A stretch of DNA of 22,304 nt from Desulfocurvus sp. (GTDB taxonomy: Bacteria; Desulfobacterota; Desulfovibrionia; Desulfovibrionales; Desulfovibrionaceae): the NCBI RefSeq assembly GCF_023230885.1, contig NZ_JALNWM010000022.1, positions 1-22,304 of the forward strand, given 5' to 3'. Position 1 is the stretch's first letter. Every line of letters begins with the position of its first letter. The notes beneath the pieces are model-generated. The model searched no databases, was not told the DNA's origin, and saw nothing but the letters and a program-made list of their open reading frames with translations. The translations under genes were made by a program, and so were the position numbers. This document shows, piece by piece, positions 1-6,897 of this stretch.

Positions 1-1
1 C

Positions 2-1222
2 GCCGCCCGCGCCCAGTGCCCCGGGCTGCGGACCCTGGTCCAGTGCGGCCCCGCCATGCTGCCCCAGGGCTGGGTCCACTACGACCACATCTGCGCCGGG
101 GCCGCCCCGGCCTTCCCCCGGCCCGCCGACGCCGCGGGCGGGGCCGACCCGCTGCTGATCTTCTTCTCCTCGGGCACCACGGGCCAGCCCAAGATGGTCC
201 TGCACAACCACGCCTACCCCCTGGGCCACTACGTCACCGGCGCCCACTGGCACGACCTGCGCCCCGGCGACCTGCACCTCACCGTGGCCGACACGGGCTG
301 GGGCAAGGCCGTGTGGGGCAAGATGTACGGCCAGTGGATGGCCGGGGCCACGGTGTTCGTCTACGATTTCCGGGGCAAGTTCCACCCCGGGGAGCTTCTG
401 GCCGTCATGGCCCGCGAGGGCGTGACCACCTTCTGCGCCCCGCCCACGGTCTACCGCTTCCTGGTGCGCGAGGATCTCTCGAAGTTCGACCTCTCGCGCC
501 TGCGCCACTGCACCACGGCCGGAGAGCTGCTCAACTCCAGCGTCTTCGAGGACTGGAAGCGCCTGACCGGCCTGCCCATCCACGAGGGCTACGGCCAGAC
601 CGAAACGACCCTGCAGATCGCCACCTTCCCCTTCATGACCCCCAAGCCCGGGTCCATCGGCAAGCCCGTGCCCGGCTGGGACGTGGTCCTGCTGGACGCC
701 GGCGGCCAGCCCTGCGGCCCCGGCGAGGAGGGCGAAATCTGCATCCGCCTGGGCGACGCGCCGGTGACCGGCCTGTTCCGCGAATATGTGGACGAGCCCG
801 CCAAGACCGCCCAGGCCATGCAGGGCGGCGTCTACCACACCGGCGACAAGGCCTGGCGCGACGAGGACGGCTACTACTGGTTCCTGGGCCGGGTGGACGA
901 TCTGATCAAGAGCTCGGGCTACCGCATCGGGCCCTTCGAGGTGGAGAGCGCCCTGGTCTCCCACCCGGCGGTGGTCGAGGCCGCCGTCACCGGCGTGCCC
1001 GACGAGGTGCGCGGGCAGGCGGTCAAGGCCACCGTGGTCCTGGCCCCGGGCTTCGAGCCCACGCAAGAGCTGCGCCGCGAGCTGCAGGACCACGTCAAGA
1101 AGGCCACCGCGCCCTACAAGTATCCGCGGATCATCGAATTCGTGCCCGAGCTGCCCAAGACCATCTCGGGCAAGATCAAGCGCGCCGAGATCCGCCAGCG
1201 CGACCTGGAAAAAGGCTGCTAG
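2..1222 (+). CDS. AMP-dependent acyl-CoA synthetase, 3' part (5' end outside window)
   Basis: This enzyme activates a carboxylic acid with ATP to an acyl-adenylate and then to acyl-CoA in the cytoplasm. The frame is open from base 2 with no start in a sensible place, so the N-terminal part lies upstream of the window; the ATG at 56 is internal. The adenylate-forming core motifs are present in order: the nucleotide-binding loop FFSSGTTGQPK (around base 160), YGQTET (around 590), the YHTGD...GRVDDLIKSSGYRIGPFEVE hinge region (835-950), and the C-terminal PKTISGKIKR with the catalytic lysine (around 1156-1185). The sequence looks like the medium-chain/acetyl-CoA synthetase branch, but the acyl specificity cannot be read. 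It stops at TAG, directly followed by two hairpins. Family assignment is firm; substrate is unknown. Confidence 0.93.
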   Translation, partial: AARAQCPGLRTLVQCGPAMLPQGWVHYDHICAGAAPAFPRPADAAGGADPLLIFFSSGTTGQPKMVLHNHAYPLGHYVTGAHWHDLRPGDLHLTVADTGWGKAVWGKMYGQWMAGATVFVYDFRGKFHPGELLAVMAREGVTTFCAPPTVYRFLVREDLSKFDLSRLRHCTTAGELLNSSVFEDWKRLTGLPIHEGYGQTETTLQIATFPFMTPKPGSIGKPVPGWDVVLLDAGGQPCGPGEEGEICIRLGDAPVTGLFREYVDEPAKTAQAMQGGVYHTGDKAWRDEDGYYWFLGRVDDLIKSSGYRIGPFEVESALVSHPAVVEAAVTGVPDEVRGQAVKATVVLAPGFEPTQELRRELQDHVKKATAPYKYPRIIEFVPELPKTISGKIKRAEIRQRDLEKGC

Positions 1223-1249
1223 GGCGGACCTGTCCGCCCCAGTGTCGAC

Positions 1250-1284
1250 AAGGCGGCGGGGTTTTCCCGCCGCCTTGCCTTTTG
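1250..1284 (+). terminator. Rho-independent terminator after acyl-CoA synthetase
   Basis: A perfect 11-bp stem (1250-1260 with 1266-1276, AAGGCGGCGGG / CCCGCCGCCTT) with a GTTTT loop is followed by GCCTTTTGT. A second inverted repeat, GGGCGGAC/GTCCGCCC (1222-1229 and 1232-1239), overlaps the stop codon just upstream. Together they separate the synthetase transcript from the GGDEF gene. Confidence 0.85.
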
Positions 1285-1359
1285 TCCGGTCTTGAGAGAT
1301 AATTCAGAAAATCTCTAGAACCAGGCGCACACGGCCCGCGCCCGCGCCCTGGAAGGACC

Positions 1360-2406
1360 ATGCACGACAAAGCCAGGATTCTCGAAGTACTGCGGCGCAA
1401 CGAGGCCATCCGCGCCAAGTTCTTCGAGGTCGAAAGCGAGATCCTGACGATCCTCAAGTTCGAGGAGCTGTTCGCCCGCCTGGTCTGCCTGATCCGCGCC
1501 AAGTTCGAGGTGCCCCACGTCTGGGTCACCCTGTTCGCCGACGGCGAGCTGGCCCGCCTGCTGGACGGTCTGGACATCCGGGGCGCGCAGGGCTGCCCCA
1601 CGGTCCTGGCCGAGCGCGGCGCGGTGCTGCCCCTGCTCGGCGGCCAGAACGCCCCCGTGCTCCACAACCATTCCCTGGAGCGCTTCGCGCCGCTCATGCC
1701 CAGCCCTGCCCCGCCGGGCCTGGGCTCCCTGGCCGTGGCCCCGCTGACCCTCGACGGGCGGCTGGTGGGCACCCTGAACCAGGCCGACCCCTCCCCCAAG
1801 CGCTTCCGGCCCGACATGGACGCCACCCTGCTCGCCCAGCTGGCCATGCGCGTGTCCCTGTGCCTGTCCAACGTCACGGCCCACGAGAAGCTTGCCCGGC
1901 TGGCCCTGTGCGACCCGCTCACCGGCCTGCTCAACCGCCGGGCGATGGAGGAGCGCCTGGAGGCCGAGTTCCTGCGCGCAAGGCGCTACGGCGCGGTGCT
2001 CTCGGTGGCCTTCATCGACATGGACGACTTCAAGGGCGTGAACGACACCCTGGGCCACGACGCGGGCGACGCCATGCTCGCCTTCTTCGCCGCCCGGCTG
2101 CACAAGATGGCCCGCAAGATCGACTCCTGCGCGCGCTATGCGGGCGACGAATTCGTGGTCATCCTGCCCAGCACCGACGCCGCCCAGGCCCGGGCCTTCA
2201 TGGACCGCGTGGAGCAGTTCTTCCGCTACAGCCCCGTGCCGGGCATCGACCGGCTGGTGCGCTTCAGCGCCGGGGTGGCCAGCAGCGCCGACACCGGGGC
2301 CGACTCCCCGGCCCGGCTCCTCAAGCTCGCCGACGAGGACCTCTTCGCGCGCAAGGCCGCCCGCCCGGGCCGCCCCGCCCGGGCCGCCGCCCCCGGCGGC
2401 GCCTGA
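1360..2406 (+). CDS. Diguanylate cyclase with GAF/DUF484-like sensor
   Basis: The 348-residue protein makes the second messenger c-di-GMP from two GTP. Residues 1-175 resemble a DUF484/GAF-type sensory domain: a coiled N-terminal helix LRRNEAIRAKFFEVESEIL, then a small-ligand fold. Residues 180-340 are the GGDEF domain, with DPLTGLLNRR (185-194), the metal-binding FIDMDDFK (D220) and the signature as AGDEF (261-265), a variant common among active cyclases. RKID at 252-255 sits five residues before the signature, the standard place of the inhibitory I-site RxxD, so product feedback is expected. No membrane segment is visible, so it should be cytoplasmic. The start is preceded by GGAAGGA. The C-terminus is a Pro/Arg/Ala-rich tail. 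The signal sensed is unknown. Confidence 0.92.
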   Translation: MHDKARILEVLRRNEAIRAKFFEVESEILTILKFEELFARLVCLIRAKFEVPHVWVTLFADGELARLLDGLDIRGAQGCPTVLAERGAVLPLLGGQNAPVLHNHSLERFAPLMPSPAPPGLGSLAVAPLTLDGRLVGTLNQADPSPKRFRPDMDATLLAQLAMRVSLCLSNVTAHEKLARLALCDPLTGLLNRRAMEERLEAEFLRARRYGAVLSVAFIDMDDFKGVNDTLGHDAGDAMLAFFAARLHKMARKIDSCARYAGDEFVVILPSTDAAQARAFMDRVEQFFRYSPVPGIDRLVRFSAGVASSADTGADSPARLLKLADEDLFARKAARPGRPARAAAPGGA

Positions 2407-2518
2407 CCGGGGCCGCCGCCCCCCCCACACGCGGGCTTTTCTCCCGCGCGCCAACCTGTTAGGGTCTGTCCGCCCCAACCGCGAACCACACACACGGCGC
2501 ACCGCGCCGGGAGCGATC

Positions 2519-2683
2519 ATGCAAGAAGCCGTCTTCAGGGGCGTCCTCATCGGCGGGGCGCTGGGTATCATGGCCACCTACGTCCTGGGCATGGATCCGG
2601 CCCGGGCCTTTTTCCTGGGCGTGGCCTGCGGCGTGCTGGCCGGAGCCACGCGCTACGCCATCGCGCGCAGGCGCAAGAAGTAG
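2519..2683 (+). CDS. Small membrane protein, 54 residues
   Basis: A short protein whose family I do not recognise. Two hydrophobic segments are visible, about residues 7-24 (GVLIGGALGIMATYVLG) and 29-46 (AFFLGVACGVLAGATRYA), with a basic C-terminal tail RRRKK, so it probably spans the inner membrane twice with the tail in the cytoplasm. A GGGAG ribosome binding site precedes the ATG. The gene ends 2 bases before the VanZ-like gene, so the two are very likely co-transcribed and translationally coupled. The 112 bases between the GGDEF gene and this start contain GC-rich sequence and no clear terminator. Confidence 0.65.
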   Translation: MQEAVFRGVLIGGALGIMATYVLGMDPARAFFLGVACGVLAGATRYAIARRRKK

Positions 2684-2685
2684 CC

Positions 2686-3120
2686 ATGCCCGCGCGCGGC
2701 CCCTGGGCCAGGCTCAAGCCCTGGCGCTGGCACCTGCTCCTGGCGGCGGGGGTGGCCCTGCTGGTCCACCTGTCGCTGTTCTCGGACTTCATGCCGCCCT
2801 ACCGGCGGCTCTTCGGCCGGGTGACCCTGGACAACGTTCTGCATTTCGCGGCCTTCGCCGCCCTGGGGCTGGTGGCGCCCCTGGCGCCGCGCAGCCGGCC
2901 CCGGGCCCTGGCCGCCCTGGCCGCGCTGCTGGCTCTGGGCCTGGCCCTGGAGCTCATGCAGCTGGCCATCCCCAACCGCCGCTGCCAGCTCTACGACGCC
3001 CTGGGCAACGCCCTGGGCCTGGCCGCCGGGGCCGCCGCGGGCTTCGCCCTGCGCGGGCGCCTGCGCCGCAGCGCCCCCGGCCCCGGACCCCGGCCCCCCG
3101 CCCCGCCAGACACCCCTTGA
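2686..3120 (+). CDS. VanZ-like family membrane protein
   Basis: A 144-residue integral membrane protein with four hydrophobic stretches. It shows the VanZ-like pattern: an early segment ending in SLFSDFMPPYRRL, then DNVLHFAAFAALGLV (Asp/His/Phe motif), LALELMQLAIPNRRCQLYDALGNALG (Glu-Gln, Arg and Asp-Asn positions typical of the family) and a final glycine/alanine-rich helix. VanZ gives low-level teicoplanin resistance in enterococci, but the role of the many VanZ-like proteins in Gram-negative bacteria is unknown, and I would not infer antibiotic resistance here. It begins 2 bases after the small membrane protein gene. The C-terminus is a proline-rich tail. A promoter-like element overlaps its stop codon. 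Confidence 0.85.
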   Translation: MPARGPWARLKPWRWHLLLAAGVALLVHLSLFSDFMPPYRRLFGRVTLDNVLHFAAFAALGLVAPLAPRSRPRALAALAALLALGLALELMQLAIPNRRCQLYDALGNALGLAAGAAAGFALRGRLRRSAPGPGPRPPAPPDTP

Positions 3121-3144
3121 CAGCCAGCCCGAAGTGCTTATCCT
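3117..3144 (+). promoter_or_regulatory. Sigma70-type promoter overlapping the VanZ-like stop codon
   Basis: TTGACA (3117-3122) is separated by 16 bases from TATCCT (3139-3144), a close match to the housekeeping consensus in a very GC-rich background. The only thing downstream on this strand is the non-coding stretch to the T8 terminator at 3363, so it would drive a short RNA starting near 3151. Confidence 0.55.
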
Positions 3145-3150
3145 GGAATT

Positions 3151-3363
3151 GCGAAAGTCGGCCACCTCGGGGCCAACGCGGCCCCGATGGAATATGGGAC
3201 GGGAACACCAGCAGGAGGGACGCCGGAATAAACCCCACCCCTCATAAACGGCGCGCCGGAGCGCCCCAGGACCTGCCCCGACCACTGCCCGGCCAGCGGA
3301 GCCCCGCTCCAGGCCGAACCGTACGCACCGGAACAAGTGGACCCGAGGCAGGGTCTTTTTTTT
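3151..3363 (+). ncRNA. Candidate structured small RNA (about 210 nt)
   Basis: This stretch lies between a promoter-like element and a T8 terminator and has no convincing ORF. Several stems can be drawn by eye: CGGGGCC/GGCCCCG around AACGC (about 3168-3187), CGGCC..GGAGC/GCTCC..GGCCG (about 3290-3316), and a possible long-range closing pair between CCTCGGGGCC near the 5' end and GGACCCGAGG near the 3' end (9 of 10 pairs). That closed-ring layout is reminiscent of 6S RNA, but I do not see the conserved 6S bubble sequence, nor motifs of SRP RNA, RNase P RNA, tmRNA or a c-di-GMP riboswitch. GC-rich sequence pairs easily by chance, so this remains a candidate. Confidence 0.35.
3340..3363 (+). terminator. 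Terminator with T8 tract between convergent genes
   Basis: GACCC (3340-3344) pairs with GGGTC (3351-3355), followed by eight T (3356-3363). The outer arms GAACAA (3331-3336) and TTGTTC (3362-3367) could extend it. A second T8 tract follows at 3391-3398 with a less clear stem. The element ends + strand transcription (VanZ operon or the candidate small RNA) ahead of the convergent EAL-HDOD gene. A 14-bp GC palindrome at 3405-3418 may serve the opposite strand. Confidence 0.65.
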
Positions 3364-3493
3364 GTTCTTCGCGGGATTCCGGGAAGGGCTTTTTTTTGCT
3401 CCGCCGGGCCGCGGCCCGCGGGGAAAGGGCGAAGGGCTGGTGCGGAACCTCTCCGCCCCGCCGGGACCTCGGCCCGGATGGCCGCCGCCGCCC

Positions 3494-4780
3494 TCAGGCC
3501 CCGGTCTCGGCCTCGGCCTGGGTGGCTCCGTGCTTGAAGAACGCGTTGGCCCACAGCACGGACTTGTAGTAGGACACCGCCACCACCAGCCGGTTCAGGG
3601 CCAGTTCGTCGGTCAGGGCGTCGAGCTGCTCCCAGTGGCCCTTCTCGTGGGCGCGCACCAAGTCCAGCCACTTGGCGTGGTAGCACGGCCGGGCCAGCAG
3701 CGCATCCTTGAGGGTTTCGTCCAGGGGCAGGTTGTCGACGATGCCGGTCATGGGCATGTCGAGCATGGGTTCGAGCAGCGAGAACAGCCCAAGCAGGAAC
3801 ATGCTGTCCGGCTGGGCTTCGGGAAACTCGTGACTGAGGGCGATGAGCTCCAGGAACTTGGCCCGCTGCACGGCGGTGAAGAACAGATCCGAGGGCTTGT
3901 GCGCGGGCATCACGTCGGACAGGATGACCACCCGCAGCCAGCTTTGCAGCTGCTTCCAGCCCAGCAGCACGATGGCCTGCCGGATGGAGCGGATGGGCTG
4001 CGAAAAGGCGAAGGCCGCCGAATTCAGGTAGAACAGCAGCCGGTAGCTGATGGACACGTCGGCCTGGATGTCCCGGGCCAGGGCCTCGAAATCCGGCTCC
4101 CTGACCTCCACGGCCTTGAGCAGGGCGAAGCGCGAGTGCTGGTGCGAGGTCAGCTTGCGCCCCGTCACCAGCTCCGGCCGCTTGAAGAAAAACCCCTGGA
4201 ACAGGGTGAACCCCAGGTGCCGGGCCTGGGCATAGGCCTCCATGGTCTCGACCTTCTTGGCCAGGGTCGTGGCCCCGCAGGCCCGGGCCCGCTCCAGCAG
4301 CTGGGTCACCCGTCCGGGCCCGTGGGCCAGCACGTCGATGATGAGCAGCCCGGCGATGCCCAGGCGGGCCGCGCAGTCCTCCCGGCCGGTGAAGCCATCC
4401 ACGGCCACGGAATACCCGTCCTGAACGAGCCCCTCCAGGGCCCGGAAGACCCCCTCGCTCAGCAGCGCCTCCTCGGGCACCTGCACCACCGTCTGCCCCG
4501 GGGGCAGGGCGTAGGGCACGTCGTCGAGGATGGAGCGCTGGTCGAAATTGATGAGGATCCTGGCGTTGCCGCCAAAGAAATCCTCGGGCCCGAAGGTGGA
4601 CTCCGCCGTCACGCTCACCGTGGCCTGGTCGGCGTCGGTGATCACGGCGCGGTCGGCCTCGGGCCCGCAGCGGAACAGCAGCTCGTGGCCCCAGAGCCTG
4701 CCGCGCACGTCGAACACGGGCTGGCGGGCCAGGAAGGTAGGCAAGAAGCAGCGGTCTGCGGGAGCGGTTTCGTCGGTCAT
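3494..4780 (-). CDS. EAL-like/HDOD domain signalling protein (YuxH type)
   Basis: A 428-residue cytoplasmic protein of the YuxH-type class that joins an EAL-derived domain to an HDOD domain. The start FLARQPVFDVRGRLWGHELLFR (16-37) is the EAL-family opening, but the EAL triad is replaced by HELLFR and the usual metal-binding residues are not evident, so I expect no c-di-GMP hydrolysis. Residues about 200-400 form the HDOD part (DVSISYRLLFYLNSAAF, IRSIRQAIVLLGWKQLQSWL), a degenerate HD fold lacking catalytic metal ligands. Such proteins act as signalling adaptors. The ATG has GAGGG upstream. It follows the oppC-like gene by 100 bases on the same strand and may be its own unit. Its partner and signal are unknown. 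Confidence 0.9.
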   Translation of the reverse strand: MTDETAPADRCFLPTFLARQPVFDVRGRLWGHELLFRCGPEADRAVITDADQATVSVTAESTFGPEDFFGGNARILINFDQRSILDDVPYALPPGQTVVQVPEEALLSEGVFRALEGLVQDGYSVAVDGFTGREDCAARLGIAGLLIIDVLAHGPGRVTQLLERARACGATTLAKKVETMEAYAQARHLGFTLFQGFFFKRPELVTGRKLTSHQHSRFALLKAVEVREPDFEALARDIQADVSISYRLLFYLNSAAFAFSQPIRSIRQAIVLLGWKQLQSWLRVVILSDVMPAHKPSDLFFTAVQRAKFLELIALSHEFPEAQPDSMFLLGLFSLLEPMLDMPMTGIVDNLPLDETLKDALLARPCYHAKWLDLVRAHEKGHWEQLDALTDELALNRLVVAVSYYKSVLWANAFFKHGATQAEAETGA

Positions 4781-4880
4781 CGAACCCTCGGGCGGCGGAA
4801 GGTCGGGGCGCCGTGCGCCCGGGCGTGTTTCCGGAATATAGCCGCGTGCCGGGCCGAGGGCAAGGCCGGGGCCAAAACAA

Positions 4881-5762
4881 CTAGCCGCGCAGCCGGGGGT
4901 CGAGCAGGTCGCGCAGGGCCTCGCCCAACAGGTTGTAGCCCAGCACGGTCACCAGGATGGCCAGCCCCGGGAAGAACGACAGCCACGGGGCCACCGTCAG
5001 CACGTCCTTGCCCTCCATGAGCACGTTGCCCCAGCTGGGCATGGGCGGCTGCACCCCCAGCCCCAGAAAGGACAGCGACGACTCCACGAGGATGGCCCCG
5101 GCCACCCCCAGGGTGGCCGAAACCAGCACCGGCGCCAGGGCGTTGGGCAGGATGTGCAGGAACAGGATCCGCAGCGGCCCGGCCCCGGCAACCCGCGCCG
5201 CCAGCACGAAATCGCGTCCCCGCAGGGCCAGGGTCTCGGCGCGCACCAGCCGCGCCACGCCCATCCACGACGTGAGCCCGATGACGACCATGATGTTGGT
5301 CAACGACGGCTCCAGGAAGGCGATGACCGCCAGGATCAGGAAAAAGGACGGGAAGCAGAGCATCACGTCCACCCCGCGCATGATGGCCTCGTCCACCAGC
5401 CCGCCGAAATAGCCCGCCGCCAGCCCCAGGGCCAGCCCGATGGCCACCGACAGGCCCACGGCCACGAAACCCACCCACAGCGACACCCGCCCGCCCCAGA
5501 GCAGCCGCGAGAGCACGTCGCGCCCCAGGGCGTCCGTGCCCAGCGGGTGCAGGGCGCCCGGTGCCTGGAGGATGGCGTCCACGTTGAGGGCCGTGGGGTC
5601 CGCCGGGGCCAGCCACGGCGCACACAGCGCCGCGAGGCTCATGACCAGCACGATGCCTCCGCCCACGGCCAGCATCCCGTAGCGCCCCAGCCAGCGGCCC
5701 AGGAGCCGCCCCGGCGACAGGCGCCCCGGCCCCGGGCGCCCCGCGTCCCCGCGCGGCGTCAT
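4881..5762 (-). CDS. ABC transporter permease, oligopeptide/dipeptide type (OppC/DppC-like)
   Basis: A 293-residue inner-membrane permease. After a basic N-terminal tail it has one membrane helix (about 33-52), a periplasmic segment with LHPLGTDALGRDVLSRLLWGGR (the OppC_N hallmark), then the five-helix BPD_transp_1 core. The EAA-loop equivalent is RDFVLAARVAGAGPLRILFLHILPNALAPV, which docks the ATPase. The C-terminus LSFLGLGVQPPMPSWGNVL...LRDLLDPRLRG is typical of DppC, OppC and NikC. The ATG overlaps the stop of the upstream permease as ATGA, so translation is coupled. No binding protein or ATPase gene is adjacent, so the substrate (peptide, nickel, glutathione or other) cannot be stated. 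Confidence 0.93.
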   Translation of the reverse strand: MTPRGDAGRPGPGRLSPGRLLGRWLGRYGMLAVGGGIVLVMSLAALCAPWLAPADPTALNVDAILQAPGALHPLGTDALGRDVLSRLLWGGRVSLWVGFVAVGLSVAIGLALGLAAGYFGGLVDEAIMRGVDVMLCFPSFFLILAVIAFLEPSLTNIMVVIGLTSWMGVARLVRAETLALRGRDFVLAARVAGAGPLRILFLHILPNALAPVLVSATLGVAGAILVESSLSFLGLGVQPPMPSWGNVLMEGKDVLTVAPWLSFFPGLAILVTVLGYNLLGEALRDLLDPRLRG

Positions 5763-6757
5763 CGCCCGCCCCCCCGCGCCGCGCGGATGCGCGGGTCGGC
5801 CAGCCCGTAGGCCACGTCGGCCAGCAGGTTGCCCGCCAGGGTCAGCAGCGCCCCAAGCACCAGGTTGCCCATGATCAGCGGGTAGTCCCGGGCCATGACC
5901 CCCTGGTAGAACAGCTGCCCCAGCCCCGGCAGGGCGAAGATGGACTCGATGATCACGCTGCCGCCGATGAGCCCGGGCACAGACAGGCCGAGGATGGTGA
6001 TCACCGGCAGGAGCGCGTTGCGCAGGGCGTGGCGGAAGATCACCGTGCGCAGCGGCAGGCCCTTGGCCCGCGCGGTGAGGATGTAGTCCTGGCGCAGGAC
6101 CTCCAGCATGCTCGCGCGCATGAAGCGCGACATGCCCGCCAGGCTGCCGAAGGTGTACACGAACAGCGGCAGGGTCAGGTGGCGCGCCAGATCGGCCAGG
6201 CGCTCCCAGAAGCCCATCTGCTCGAAGCCGTAGGACGTGAGCCCCGAGATGGGCAGCAGCGGCCAGTGGATGCACAGGGCGTACATGAGCAGGAGCGCCA
6301 GCCAGAAGCCGGGCATGGCAAAGCCGATGAACACGAGGACCGTGGCCGCGCGGTCGAAGGCCCTGCCCTGCCACCAGGCCGAGGCGATGCCGATGGGCAC
6401 CGCGATCATCAGCGTCAGCACCAGCGAGGCCACGTTCATCCCGAAGGTCAGGGGCAGGCGCTCCACGATCTTGTCCCACACCGGGCGGTGGTCGCTGCTC
6501 ATGGAGCGCCCGAAGTCCAGGCGCGCCAGTCGCGACAGCCAGTCCGCATACTGCTCGTGCAGCGGGCGGTCCAGGCCGTAGAGGGCCTCCAGCCGCGTCC
6601 GGGCCTCCGCCGTGGCCTCGGGGTTCAGGGTGGTCTGCATGTCCGTGGGCGAGCCCGGGGCCAGGTGGATCACCGCGAAGCTGATCACCGTGATGCCCAG
6701 GAAGACCACCACGATCCACAGCAGCTTGGCGGCAAGGCGCTTGGCGAGTTCCGACAT
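5759..6757 (-). CDS. ABC transporter permease, oligopeptide/dipeptide type (OppB/DppB-like)
   Basis: A 332-residue inner-membrane permease that pairs with the OppC/DppC-like protein. The N-terminal helix FLGITVISFAVIHLAPGSP is the classical DppB opening. It is followed by YGLDRPLHEQYADWLSRLARLDFGRSM and a six-helix membrane domain with the EAA loop DYILTARAKGLPLRTVIFRHALRNALLPV. The frame is open further upstream to 6940, but that extension is a Pro/Gly-rich low-complexity stretch running into the gmd stop region. I therefore chose the ATG at 6757, which gives the family's usual length, although its ribosome binding site is weak. No DppA, DppD or DppF gene is nearby. Confidence 0.92.
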   Translation of the reverse strand: MSELAKRLAAKLLWIVVVFLGITVISFAVIHLAPGSPTDMQTTLNPEATAEARTRLEALYGLDRPLHEQYADWLSRLARLDFGRSMSSDHRPVWDKIVERLPLTFGMNVASLVLTLMIAVPIGIASAWWQGRAFDRAATVLVFIGFAMPGFWLALLLMYALCIHWPLLPISGLTSYGFEQMGFWERLADLARHLTLPLFVYTFGSLAGMSRFMRASMLEVLRQDYILTARAKGLPLRTVIFRHALRNALLPVITILGLSVPGLIGGSVIIESIFALPGLGQLFYQGVMARDYPLIMGNLVLGALLTLAGNLLADVAYGLADPRIRAARGGGR

Positions 6758-6830
6758 GCAGCCGTTGTAGGGGACTTCCGCCCCGAGCGCAACGCCGGGC
6801 CGGGGCGGGCCCGGCCGCCCCGAAAGCACC

Positions 6831-6856
6831 GCGCCGCCCGGGGAGCCGGGCGGCGC
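6831..6856 (-). terminator. GC hairpin downstream of gmd
   Basis: A perfect 11-bp inverted repeat GCGCCGCCCGG/CCGGGCGGCGC around a 4-base loop lies 41 bases after the gmd stop and 73 bases before the permease start. On the - strand it is followed by GGTGCTTTCG rather than a clean T run, so termination may be partial. Confidence 0.5.
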
Positions 6857-6897
6857 GTCGGAGGGGGGCGCCGCGGGCGGGGCTGGCCCGGGGGGCG

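Noticed and set aside
3151..3363. Identity as 6S RNA, SRP RNA, RNase P RNA or a c-di-GMP riboswitch
   Set aside because: The size and a closing stem suit 6S RNA loosely, but none of the conserved sequence blocks of these RNAs could be recognised, so only a generic candidate is reported.
3117..3569. 150-codon + strand frame after the VanZ-like gene
   Set aside because: It begins at the VanZ stop, has no ribosome binding site, passes through the T8 terminator and enters the EAL-HDOD gene in antisense.
3362..5020. 552-codon + strand open frame
   Set aside because: It is antisense to the EAL-HDOD and permease genes, with the same low-complexity composition; the - strand frames have clear family motifs.
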